Of a stretch of 55,873 nucleotides of DNA, positions 35,999 through 46,300 are shown in pieces. Source of the DNA: Planoprotostelium fungivorum (Eukaryota; Evosea; Variosea; Cavosteliida; Cavosteliaceae); contig MDYQ01000352.1 of the NCBI GenBank assembly GCA_003024175.1, positions 1-55,873 on the forward strand, given 5' to 3'. Numbering within the stretch: position 1 is the stretch's first letter; each line of letters opens with the position of its first letter. The translations under genes and the position numbers were made by a program. The notes beneath the pieces were generated by a model. It saw only the letters and a list, made by a program, of their open reading frames with translations, was not told the origin of the DNA and made no database searches.

Positions 35999-37089
35999 TT
36001 AAGCGGTTGTATCCATTACCATAGACACAATTCTTTCAGGTGGCCGTTCAGGGTATCGAAATGAGATACATTGAGTCTTTCTCAATCGAGACTGGATCTC
36101 GCACGGCGATTGTTTCAATCCTCGACTGAGACTCGCTCGCAAAGAGGCGTGATGAATATCTGTTGGCGTGAGGAACTGAGTTGTCGGCTGATGTCATCTC
36201 ACCCAGAGTCAGCGAGGTTACGGAGATTGGGATTCTGATGAAGCACATCCTTGAGCCCAGTCAGCTCTACCATACCGCTGTCGTTGTTGTGCCCATTTCC
36301 AAAGTCGACTCTCCAGATCTTCCCATCCAGACCACAAATCAGCTGAGCGGTGATGGAGAACCCTGACGAGTGTCATCATCAAAAGACGCGAGATAAGCGT
36401 TCACCTTTCTTATCGAATCTGTAATAGTCCGCTTGTCTCGGATGAACTCGGTTGCGGTAGTGAGTGGAGCAATCTATGGCGGCCACTGTATTCTCGAAAT
36501 CTGACGCTCGAACCCAATCAGACTCGATGGCTGGCCAGCGGATATGCTGCAACTTGCAATACAGGATGGGGAGCAGATGATGGACATCTCGGCTCACAAA
36601 AGCCTTCGATACTCCGTAATCTCTTGCCAATTTTTTCATTGATGGGTATGTCCGCAGCCATTCTAGGATCATCATCAAACGTACGTCTGCTGATAGAACT
36701 GTTGGGACGACCCGATGTGTGCCAGATGGGCCGTGATTTCGGGACTGATTGATGTCGTGCGACAGTTCATCGAGCAGTTTGAAGAATTCTTCGGCATAAA
36801 GTCCAGTGCGGTCGTAAATGTCGGTATCTGGTGATAGCTGGCGTGGGATCCGCCGTCCTGGGACACAATGAGGATTTGCTGTCGAGGAATACTCACCACG
36901 AGGCCGTGTTTTCAATCGCTTCGCTTGCTGTTTCGCAGTATCTCGTTCTTTTCGGTGTCCCAATTTTCGCTTGAAGGTCTTCAACTTTTTGTATTTGACG
37001 AGAGCCGACGACAGTGTGGTGGTCGCCAACGATAGAGTCATCAGGATCTCGACGTAAGTGGAGAGTACGAGCAATAGGTCGTCATCCAT
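35999..37089 (-). CDS. PIF/Harbinger-type transposase (DDE_Tnp_4 fold)
   Basis: Begins MDDDLLLVLSTYVEIL. The helix-turn-helix part is MILEWLRTYPSMKKLARDYG followed by VSKAFVSRDVHHLLP, the usual Harbinger pattern (LR-Y----LA--FGVS---VSR-V---LP). The catalytic core starts at VAAIDCSTHYRNR with the first Asp. After an intron it runs through ITAQLICGLDGKIWRVDF, then NLADSG|FLTPTDIHH with the second Asp, and SPCEIQSRLRK with a candidate Glu, ending at TAA 35999-36001. Two introns (about 36364-36407 and 36181-36207), both GT/AG. The frame is intact throughout, so the copy may still be active or only recently silenced. Its partner is the Myb/SANT-like gene on the other strand. Confidence 0.78.
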
Positions 37090-37230
37090 GGCTTTTTAGA
37101 ACATGATGTGCACAACTGCTGGTTCCCTCCCACCCCCACGATTTGCATAACTATGCGACCGCCATACGAACCTCGTGCATACATTTTTCTGGGGAGGGAA
37201 CTAGCGGTTGGAAACATCAAGTCCTCAACA

Positions 37231-37700
37231 ATGATCGACGAAATCATGGAACAGCAATCAGGTGCTACTGTCGAACACACGACTTTAGATGCAGCAGAAG
37301 CCACCGAGATCGGCAGGTGCGTCGTCAAATGGAAACTTCGGCCAGAGGAGAGGACACTTCCGGAACCAGGTAAAAGGCCACATAATTCAGAAGACGATTG
37401 CCTGGCCATCGTGGAACTCGTAGAGATCATCGGAAAGGTGCATAGCATCATATCGTTCGTTATGTTGTCGATCTGTCACTCAAACAACATCAGGCGAAAT
37501 GGTCGTATGTGGTTACCCGCCTCCACCAGATGCATCGTTGCACTCATTTGGCAGACGATCAGTCGGGGGGCCAGAAGATCAATAAGAAGTATACGGATCT
37601 ACGAGAGAAATACAAAAACACGTATGAAATTCCTCCCTTTAAACCCACGGCACGACAGAAGATATCCAATGTGGAGGAGAGCTGCAGCTCGTCTTTGTGA
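37231..37700 (+). CDS. Myb/SANT-like protein of the Harbinger element
   Basis: Divergent to the transposase. An acidic N-terminus (MIDEIMEQQSGATVEH) is followed by EDDCLAIVELVEIIGK, then an intron (37438-37493), then AKWSYVVTRLHQMHRCT and QKINKKYTDLREKYKNTYE. This is the Trp-Leu-helix pattern of the Myb/trihelix DNA-binding protein that PIF/Harbinger transposons carry as a second gene to bring the transposase to the element ends. The frame is open upstream to about 37153, so an earlier start is possible. Confidence 0.65.
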
Positions 37701-37953
37701 ATCACCCGCAACCCTTCCTTCTCTTCCTCGGAGTCACTGTAAAACATTATATTTATTGTGTTTGAGTCCATCAACTGATTCACAATGCCTCTAGAAGTAC
37801 AGCGTATCTTCACTGCACGAACCTGTGCTTGTTTGACACCGAAAATTCAGTGGGATTGTATTGAGAGCTCAACGTGTGAGATGGTCTACAACGTGATCTC
37901 ACACACAAGAAGCGACACAATCGAGAACGAACCGCAAGCACACGAACACAAAC

Positions 37954-38755
37954 AGTGAGTCGTACGACCACCTCTATCTCATCGTCTTAAGATCTTCCAC
38001 GCTGATCGTGATGTAGTGAGCGAGTTTTGCCAACAACAAGGATACGAGTGGACTGAGGGATTTCAGAGATCCATCAACCCCGACGCAGCCAAAGCCGCCT
38101 TTGAGAAGGTGATCATCTTGCGTGACGTCATCTTCTTAAACATGGTCGCAGGTCGATGCGAATCACTCTGGAACCATCGAGTGGAATGAGTTGAGATTCG
38201 CACTGGGAGCTATCGGCTACCCCAACGACGAGGAGACCGTCAAGGCTCTCATGACTATGTATGATATCGACAAGAGTGGACACTTGGATCTACAAGGTAC
38301 GAAACCTCTTCTCTTCCACATGTTCCTTCCATTACATGTGACTTTCACATCTGACATCCTCTTTAGAGTTCACCCAGTTGACTGGTTACCTGTCTCAGAC
38401 GAGCCAAAACTTCCAACAATGCCAGGGCCCCAACGCCCCCCAAGGACAATTGACCGAGCAGCAAGTCCTCCAAGCCATCGAGGCTCAGCATGGCGGATTC
38501 CTCCAGCGTATCGGAGGCAGTGCCTTCATCCAGTCTCTCATCGTCTACTTTGATAGACATCGCACGGGCTACATCACATTGGGTGTCTTCCTCGTCATCG
38601 TGGCCGTCATCGGTGTTCTTAGAGTCCTCCACAACAAGAACCAACTGCCCCAAGAGAACTACGCAGACCCATCTCAACACCAGTCCATCATCCAGAGGAT
38701 CATGGCATGGATCCAGAGCACAAAGCAGGCCATCCAGAACAAGCTCCACCATTAA
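37954..38755 (+). CDS. EF-hand protein with C-terminal transmembrane segment
   Basis: The body reads SEFCQQQGYEWTEGFQRSI, then two canonical EF-hand loops: DANHSGTIEWNE and DIDKSGHLDLQE, each with correct D-x-D/N-x-S-G-x-I/L-x-x-x-E spacing. A third, degenerate hand (FDRHRTGYITLG) runs directly into a hydrophobic segment (VFLVIVAVIGVLRVL), and the tail is soluble and basic to TAA 38753-38755. It looks like a penta-EF-hand-type calcium sensor that has become membrane-anchored. The best start is an ATG split by an intron: A at 37954, then TG at 38017-38018 after intron 37955-38016. An exact TCTACAACG copy lies in the presumed 5' leader (37885-37893). Confidence 0.72.
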
Positions 38756-38820
38756 GTGGAAGTCTGAAGACGAGATAAAGACATCTATTCTTCTCGTTTT
38801 AAATCGTTGAATTTTGGATT

Positions 38821-40099
38821 TTATTCATCATCATCGTCATCGGACGATGCAGCTTCATCGGCGAGAGATTTGACTACAGCGGCATTGACTTCTTCGTTGT
38901 TCATCTTAGACGCTTCGATGGCCTTCTTAAAGGTCGCGGCCTCCCATTCCTTCTTGTGTTTGTTGTAGACGGACAGACATGCATGAGCCTCCTGTTCCTG
39001 TGATGGTGTCAGAATATATCGTCTATACCATCGAGTCGTGTGATTGTCTGATCAAAAGACTCTCATGTGACTCGATGTGATCGTCATCTGATGGATGATG
39101 GAGTCGAAAGAACATGAGTTGACTCACGAGATCATCGGGCTTGATATCCATGGTTGTCTGCTCTTTTATAATTCTCTCCAAAGGAAAGGAGGTCTTATCT
39201 TCTTCCTACAACGACCTTCAACAATAAAATGAAATAAAATAGGATCACCTTGAACAGATAATATCGAACCAAATCCCTCTGAAACTTTTTGGGATGTGTC
39301 ATGAAGAAAGACTAAACCTTTCAGATCTTCTGATGAGAATCTCTCATCACCTTCATGAGGTCCTCCAACTTGTACCCGATCATGATCTTGTCACGAGTGA
39401 TCGTCGAAAATTCCTTCTGTACAGCCCCAAAATTATTCTTGTTTCCCGCCAATCTCGACCCCGCCGGGGGGTCCACCTATCTGTGTCATCTACAACTGGT
39501 CTTATAGAACCCACCTGATTGTGATAGACGAGGTTACCAAATGAATTGACGATGGCAACTTCGGTGATGATCCTCTCTTTTCCCTCGCCTTGTGATCGAT
39601 ACGCGACACCCATCTTCTTCGTTGGACGGTTGTCCGTGTTCTTCTTCTTCTTCTTCTCTTCTTCAACGGCTGCTGCTCTCTGTTCGACCTTCTTCTTCAG
39701 ATTGTCCTCTAAGAGTTTGCGAGCGACATCCTTCTGCTCTCCCTTCTTGTGTGGTTTGCCCTTCTTGGCGGGGCTGGCTTGCTTCATCTGTTGCTGCGGA
39801 TGGTGAGAAGTGAGATGGAATGGAGATGATACCTGCAGCTTCTGCCAATTGGAAGATACGCCCTGTTCAACGACTGCCTTTACTTTGGTTGGAATGGAAG
39901 CCTTCTTCATTGGTGCTACTTTTGGCTTCTCTTCTGTTGGCTTCACATCTGTGTGATGATGAGAAATGGAAGAGATGGAGGTTATCTCACTCGTAGGTGC
40001 TTCATCTTCGTCATCGGAGTATTTGACACGCTTTTTGGATGGCTCTTCCGCAGATTTCTCACTTCGCTTGTTCTTTACAGATGTCTTCTGTTGACTCAT
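38821..40099 (-). CDS. REX4-like protein with a degenerate exonuclease fold
   Basis: The basic nucleolar-type N-terminus (MSQQKTSVKNKRSEKSAEE, SKKRVKYSDDEDEAPT) and SNWQKLQ resemble the front of REXO4. The exonuclease fold is traceable: ITEVAIVNSFGNLVYHNQ, then NNFGAVQKEFSTITRDKIM followed by IGYKLEDLMK, then FFMTHPKKFQRDLVRYYLF and CLSVYNKHKKEWEAATFKKA. The catalytic positions seem lost: the D-x-E of the first motif is replaced around KKMGVAYRSQG, and the His/Asp of the EHSSVEDA-type third motif are absent (PDD...EQEAHA). The C-terminus is an acidic tail (SSDDDDDE, TAA 38821-38823). At least seven introns, one ending in GGTCGTTGTAG|G. It shares a 143-bp divergent promoter with FtsZ. Probably a structural or RNA-binding pseudo-exonuclease in ribosome assembly. 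Confidence 0.65.
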
Positions 40100-40242
40100 T
40101 CTGCACCTCATCAGATTGACTAGGCAATCAGTTATGGCACTCACTCTATGGATGATGGAGACAAATGATCAATCTCAATCTCTTCCTGATGTGGTGGGTT
40201 GTAGAGGATCAATCTCATTCTCATTTCAACGATTAACCCATC

Positions 40243-42193
40243 ATGATGTTGGTACTTCGATCCTCTCATACATTATCCCAGGCCAATCTAGGTCATAGAG
40301 TTGTGAGTTTGTTTCGAATCATCCATTCCGATTCCAAAAACTGATCGCATTAGATCTCAGCATCGGCCACCTCTCGCCAGGGTACGTCGCCATTGATTCG
40401 TTTCGTAATCCGCTGACATTTTCAGCTACGCTCGCTCCCACCTTCTCCCGCCATTTTTCGTCTGGAACAACTCTCCGCTCTAACGCAGCGAGAACCAGTC
40501 AAAACCAACAGGTTCCTTACCTCACCACCGATGATGAAGGTGAGCACCTCTTTCCGTATCATCCAATGATTCCACCGCCCTCCGTGCGTTGTTTCGAGCA
40601 TTACCAGATGTCCTTCGATATTTCCATGATGACAGAGACATAGTAGAGCAGTTCTCTACACCCAGAATCACCGTCGTCGGTGTGGGAGGTGCCGGAGGCA
40701 ATGCAGTCAATCACATGATGGAGCGCAACCTCAACGGTGTATCCTTCTTGTCTGCAAACACGGATGCTCAGTCCCTCGCGAGATCGAAGGCCCCCGTTCG
40801 AATCCAACTCGGTGAGATCGAGATGGCGGGAAAGATTCTGAAGAATTCCAGGAAAAGGAGCGACGGGAGGTTTAGGTGCGGGTTCTAAGCCCGTAGTGGG
40901 GAGAGCCGCCGCCGAAGAGTCTTTAGAGGAGGTGATCGTCGATCGCGATCATGTGTGAGTGGTCATGATCTGATGTCTTCAGGTGATCCGTCAGCTTGAG
41001 AAATGTCACATGGTGTTCCTCACGGCTGGTATGGGAGGAGGTGAATCTTGGCGAGTTGTAGATCGATGTCCCGACCTCACCCACAGGTACTGGCACCGGA
41101 GCCGCCCCCGTGATCGCCGAGGCAGTCAGAGAAAAAGGAATTCTGACCGTCGGTATTGTCACCACCCCCTTCGCATTCGAGGGTAAGATGCGTGGAAGGG
41201 TGACAAACGTAACCATTCGCATCCGCTCATCGCAGATTCCAGGTCGCAGAAGAAGGTATCGCCGATCTCGAGAGAGGTGAGTCCGTCTACAACGCTGGTC
41301 ACGTGACCTCCGATCAGCCGTGGACACTCTCATCGTTATCCCCAATCAGAAGTTACTCCTCTTGACACCTGGAGAGCAGAAGACAACCTGGCAGGGATCA
41401 TTCAAGATGGTGGACAATGTTCTCCACGATGGTATCAAGTCTGTCACAGACTTGGTCGTCATACCTGGACAGGTGCGTCAGACTACAACGAGCCGTTGTT
41501 GAAATTTCGACAGATCAATCTCGATTTCGCGGACGTGACGACTATCATGAGAGGGGGTGGTAGGGCCTTGATCGGTGAGAGAAAATTCGTGGGGATTTCG
41601 TTGATTGGGGTAGGTACGGGTGAGGCTGAAGGTAGAGGAAGAGCCAAGATTGCTGCCAGTATGGCCCTTCACAATCCTCTGTTGGACGATATGTCCATCA
41701 AGGGAGCAAAGGGTGAACACTTACATTTTAGACATCGACTCACGGCTACAGGTGTTCTCATCAACGTCTATGGAGGTTCTGATCTCGGACTGAACGAGGT
41801 ATTCATCATCCATCATCATAGATGTCACATCGTCGGATGATCGTCACACGATCAGATGACATGTCTTCTGACTCGAAAAAAAGGTGGACGAGATTGTCTC
41901 TGTCGTGCAAGAATCAGTGGACCAAGATGCCAACATCATCTTTGGAACAACAAATGACGATGCCTACGATGGAAAGGTAAAGGTCTCTCTCATCGTCACC
42001 GGTATGGACAAGAAGAGAAGAGTGAGCGACGTCATCACGTCATCATGTTCTGATCAAGTCTTAGAACTATGAAGCTTCTATTCCACCACGCAAGAAGGAA
42101 GCAGAAGTCACAGTCGAAGCATCTGAGACAACTGCGGGCGCCTTGGATGATTTGAAGAAGGCTTTTCACAAGATCAAGAAGAACTGGTGGTGA
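40243..42193 (+). CDS. ftsZ: Mitochondrial FtsZ division GTPase
   Basis: The N-terminus is a typical mitochondrial presequence ([16 protein letters not shown], then [20 protein letters not shown]). The GTPase follows: [34 protein letters not shown], the tubulin signature (GG)[52 protein letters not shown] and [12 protein letters not shown]. The C-terminus is short and basic ([12 protein letters not shown] 42191-42193) and lacks the bacterial FtsA/ZipA peptide. It polymerises inside mitochondria to help division, an alphaproteobacterial relic kept in amoebozoans and some algae but lost in animals and fungi. About eleven introns, four of which contain the dispersed motif or a one-base variant (41056, 41286, 41482). 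A GTTGTAGA copy lies 38 bp upstream of the start. Confidence 0.95.
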
Positions 42194-42243
42194 AAAATAA
42201 AATGAGAAGATGATCAATTGGAAGACATTTATTTCTCTTTCAT

Positions 42244-43049
42244 TTAAGCTTCACTATCTTCTGATTGGTCTCCATTGAAGAGAACCCACTTTTCAAACAG
42301 TTGAACTAATTCTTGATTCCCTCTCTTGACTGATTTTCGATAACATGCATCTGCTCTGATGTAGGGATCGATCCTACGATCTCTCAGGAGCATCTTGACG
42401 ATGTCATTCCTTCCGTTCGATGCGGCCCACAGGAGGGCCAGGCTCGATCTCGATGAGGGATCTACTCTTGGATCTTGTAACATCATTCGCACGATCTGCG
42501 TTCGATTCAGTGATGTGGTACACATATCAGCTGACCTCAGTGTGACCACCGGCTGAAGCCCATTGTATTCCCGCGTTCATGTCGGCTGCTGGATCCACTC
42601 GTCGATCATTCAGAAGCATCTTGACGATCTGTTCAAGTGATGAGGATATGCATGCAATGCAGACGAACCTCTATGTGCCCCAGAGCGCATGCGCGCCGGA
42701 TGGGTGCACCTCTTTGTGCATTGGGATCGACACGAGGGTCTCTCAATAAAGCCTTGACGCGGTATGCCAGGCCTGAATGAGAATGAGTGAATGCACAAAA
42801 GAGATCCTGCAATCATGGCTTCTACCTTTCTCTGTCGCATGGACGAGAGCACGGCTGTTCTTGATGGAAAAGTCAAAATATGTAAGTCCGAGTTGGTAAG
42901 CGGACCGGCTGACCAGCATGAAGGACAGCCAACCAGTACCATCTCGTGGGTAGAGATCTAAAATGATCTTCCAAACCTTCCGTAATGTGAGTGAAAGCAG
43001 GATTTATACGACTGACTTCAGAGGGAAACACATCCAATGGGTCAGCCAT
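42244..43049 (-). CDS. F-box-like / ankyrin-repeat protein
   Basis: Begins MADPLDVFPSE joined to VWKIILDLYPRDGTGWL, an F-box-like start (FPSEVWKIIL). It then runs into ankyrin repeats of the 'DPRVDP' kind: VKALLRDPRVDPNAQRGAP, IVKMLLNDRRVDPAADMNAG, IVRMMLQDPRVDPSSRSSL and IVKMLLRDRRIDPYIRAD, ending FEKWVLFNGDQSEDSEA at TAA 42244-42246. Introns fall at the same place in successive repeats (just after GHIE / GHTE), as expected when exons multiplied. Such proteins are expanded in amoebae and their giant viruses, and usually serve as substrate adaptors of SCF ubiquitin ligases. It converges with FtsZ, leaving 50 bp between stops. Confidence 0.75.
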
Positions 43050-43385
43050 CGCTCAGTCTGTCCTCATCTGTGGTTGGACGGTTTTCCTTGAATCACATTC
43101 CGAATGGTTTCAACTTGAAGATTTAGAACTTCTTCTTGTGTTGCTCTTTTCGGTGACTTCCTGGTTGGATCAATCTGATGATGCAGAAGAGAAGAAGGAA
43201 TCATATATAAGTTTGTATTGAGAGGGGAGGTGAGATAGCGCCTCCAGGTCAAGTTTAAAAATGGCGGGAAAAAAACCATTTGTGGCTTGTAGATAGCGAC
43301 GAGAGATCTTATTCTTATTGCAATCACTTGGATCAAAGAGCCCAACCACTCAACACGCACCCCGGACACCTTCATCGTTTAGAGG

Positions 43386-46300
43386 ATGACTGATGTTGAG
43401 ATAGAGGTTCCCCTCTTTTGGGAGCGCATAAAGAGGTTCTATGACAGTTGGAGGGTGGGTGTTCCTCTCTACATACGCCTCTCCATATCCCTCCATATTT
43501 AAAACCATCATTCAACATACATACACCTAAATCTTCTCAGAGAGAACCCAGCACCTGGCAAGATGTAGACGCCGTAGTCCTTCACGTGGGAGCTGCGAAT
43601 GATGCAGTCGTCTATTCACGATCCATCGCCCTTCTCCAATGGTTCTTCGGTTACGAGTTCACAGAGACTATCATGATCTTCTGCGAGCAGAAACTCTACA
43701 TCTATACCTCCGAGAAGAAGGGTGAGTCCAGACGAATGTACAATCACGCGGCTCTGAATGACACAATCAGTCCGAATGATCGAAACTGTTGTGAAGAAAC
43801 AAGAAGGCCCGCACTTCATTCCCATCGAATTTGTTACTCGTCAGCGAGAGGAAGGAACAGAAAATTTCAATCGCATGCTGGAGGGCATCAAGGCCAGCAA
43901 GAACGGCGTACGTCTATGAATGCGAAATTTCACTGAGATGTGTCAGAAACGTCTGGGAGAGATCGTAGAGAAGCACAAGCCCACCGGTAGCTCTGCACAG
44001 AACTGGCAAAATTTCATCGAAAAGTCCAACTTGGATCTCGTTGACGTTGGTTCTGGCATCGCCCAAGTTCTGACCGTCAAGGACGCCACCGAACTGGTTC
44101 GTTGTAGATCGTCAGATTTCCCCTGAATTTCATCAGAAAAACATCAAGACGGGTGCCACCATCTCGGCTCACATCCTCAAGGCCAACCTCTTGAGCAAAG
44201 TCGAAAAGGTGGGCACGAATATTTGTGCCTCCAGCCTCTCACGGCCTCCAGGTCATCGACGAAGAGACGAACGAGACCCACAGACAGATCGCCTCCAAAA
44301 TTGAAGAGATATTCGCCGACCCCGCCCGCATCAGCGCCAAGGTGATGACGTCATCCATCTACAACGAGACTGACGCTAAATATAGCTCAACCCCGACCAC
44401 ATCGATTCCTGCTACACACCGCTCATCATGAGTGGAGGCAACTATGACGTCAAACCCGGAGAGGAAAACGATGAGAAGCCACTCCACTTTGGCACAATCG
44501 TTTGTGCCGTCGGCGCTCGTTACAAATCCTATTGCTCCAACGTCGCCCGAACTTATCTCGTCGATCCATCGAAGGTGAGAGATTCCCACGAAATTTCAAT
44601 GACATTCCGCAGGAACAGAAGAAATGCTACGAGCTGCTGGTGGACATCCAGCAGAAGGTCATCGACTCTCTGAAAGTGAACACAAAGATGAGCGCGGTGT
44701 ACCAGGCTGCAACGAAATTATTGGAGGGAGACAACGAGTACCTACGCAAACACTTTGGACGTAACGTGGGGCACGGGGTGAATCCTCCCTCTCTTCTCCC
44801 TCTCACCCGAACAGATGGGACTCGAATTCCAGGAATCTGAACTCGTTCTCAACGATAAGAACGACAGACTCGTCCGCCCCGGGATGGTTTTTAACGTCAA
44901 CGTGTCATTCAATAACCTCAGCTTGACCTCCGGAGACGAGAGGAAGAGGAATTACAGTCTCATCATCGCAGATACTGTCGTCGTCAAGGAAGACGGTGTA
45001 GATCTACTGACAGAGAAGGCGCCGAAAAAGTACAAGGAAGTGTCTTACTTTTTGGAGGTGAGATATGAGTGATGACGTGGAATGACGTCATCAGTCGGAG
45101 CAAGAGCAAGAGGCACCGGAGAGAAAGGCGAAGGTGAAGCCGGAGCCCGTCGTCGATTTAGACAGCAAGCGAGCGGCCAGAAGCACTCAGAGAGAAGACG
45201 AGAAGAACAGTGAGATCACCGTCTACAACGTTGTAGATGACCCCCCGCAGAGGCCATCGAGTTGGAGCACAAGAGGAGGGAGCATCAGAAGATGCTCGAA
45301 GAGAGATCGAAAGAAGAGGCGGCCGCTCGTTTCTCAAACGGAAACAAAGTGGCCAAAACAGCCACCAAGAAGGCAACTTCAACCGAAGCGTACAAGGACC
45401 CCTCCGGGTTCCCTGCCGACCTCGAACGTAACCGCGTGAGTCCACGTTAACCTCCATCTACAACGCCGACCGTGTCTGCAGATCAAAATCGACACGCAGA
45501 GGGAGGCCATTCTCATTCCTATCTATGGAACTCACGTACCCTTCCTCATTTCTACCATCAAGAACGAGAGCAAGACCGATGATAATCTCATCCGAATCAA
45601 TTTCCATCAACCGGAGAACTACAACCCGAAGGGTGAAACCGACGAAAACAAGATGCCGGTATTCCTCAAGGAGATCACGTACAGGTGTGACGTGGTGTGA
45701 CGTCATGTGACGTCATCGTGACGTGTACAGGTGCCCAGATGCCAAGACATTGAACGCATTGGACAGAGGCATCAAAGAATTGAGAAAGAGGATCGTAGCG
45801 AGAGAATCAGAAAAGAGAGAAACGGCCTCGCTCGTCATCCAAGAGAAGCTCGTTCTGTCTAGACGTGAGAAATGTCATCGAAATTTCCACTGACAGCGTT
45901 GTAGAGCGACCACCTCGCCTGTCTGATCTGTTCATGAGGCCCAACCCAGGCAAGGGAAAACCAACGGGAGCTCTCGAGGCCCACACGAACGGTTTCCGCT
46001 TCCATCTGAACAAGGGAGACCACGTGGGTGAGTGACATGTCCGCTCCCCCCTCCCCACCGTACTCACGTGACCAGACGTCATGTACAAGAACATCAAGCA
46101 CGCATTCTTCCAGCCCGCAGAGAACGAAGCCATCACTCTCATTCACTTTCACCTGCACAATGGAATCATGATTGGAAAGAAGAAGGTATCGGACGTACAA
46201 TTCTGCACGGAAGTCATGGAGGTATCACAGGCCATCGATTCCAGGTGGGTTCATCTACAACGATGTAGATGTTGAAGGGAGCAGGGGAGGGAAAGACGAA

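Larger units (their letters stand above)
35913..37780. mobile_element. PIF/Harbinger-like DNA transposon, about 1.9 kb
   Basis: The pair of divergent genes (DDE transposase and Myb-like) defines the element. Ends are not certain. AATCAGTTG at 35913-35921 faces its complement CAACTGATT at 37772-37780 and could be the remains of terminal inverted repeats, but nine bases is weak and no clear TWA-type target duplication was seen. Confidence 0.55.

Noticed and set aside
35913-37780. Clear long terminal inverted repeats for the Harbinger element
   Set aside because: Only a 9-bp match (AATCAGTTG) was found, which is not enough to call ends. The element is called from its two genes.
43064-43375. Minus-strand 103-codon frame between the F-box/ankyrin and SPT16 genes
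   Set aside because: Its start would be 10 bp from the SPT16 start codon, it has no recognisable family, and it overlaps the start of the F-box gene region. Probably chance.
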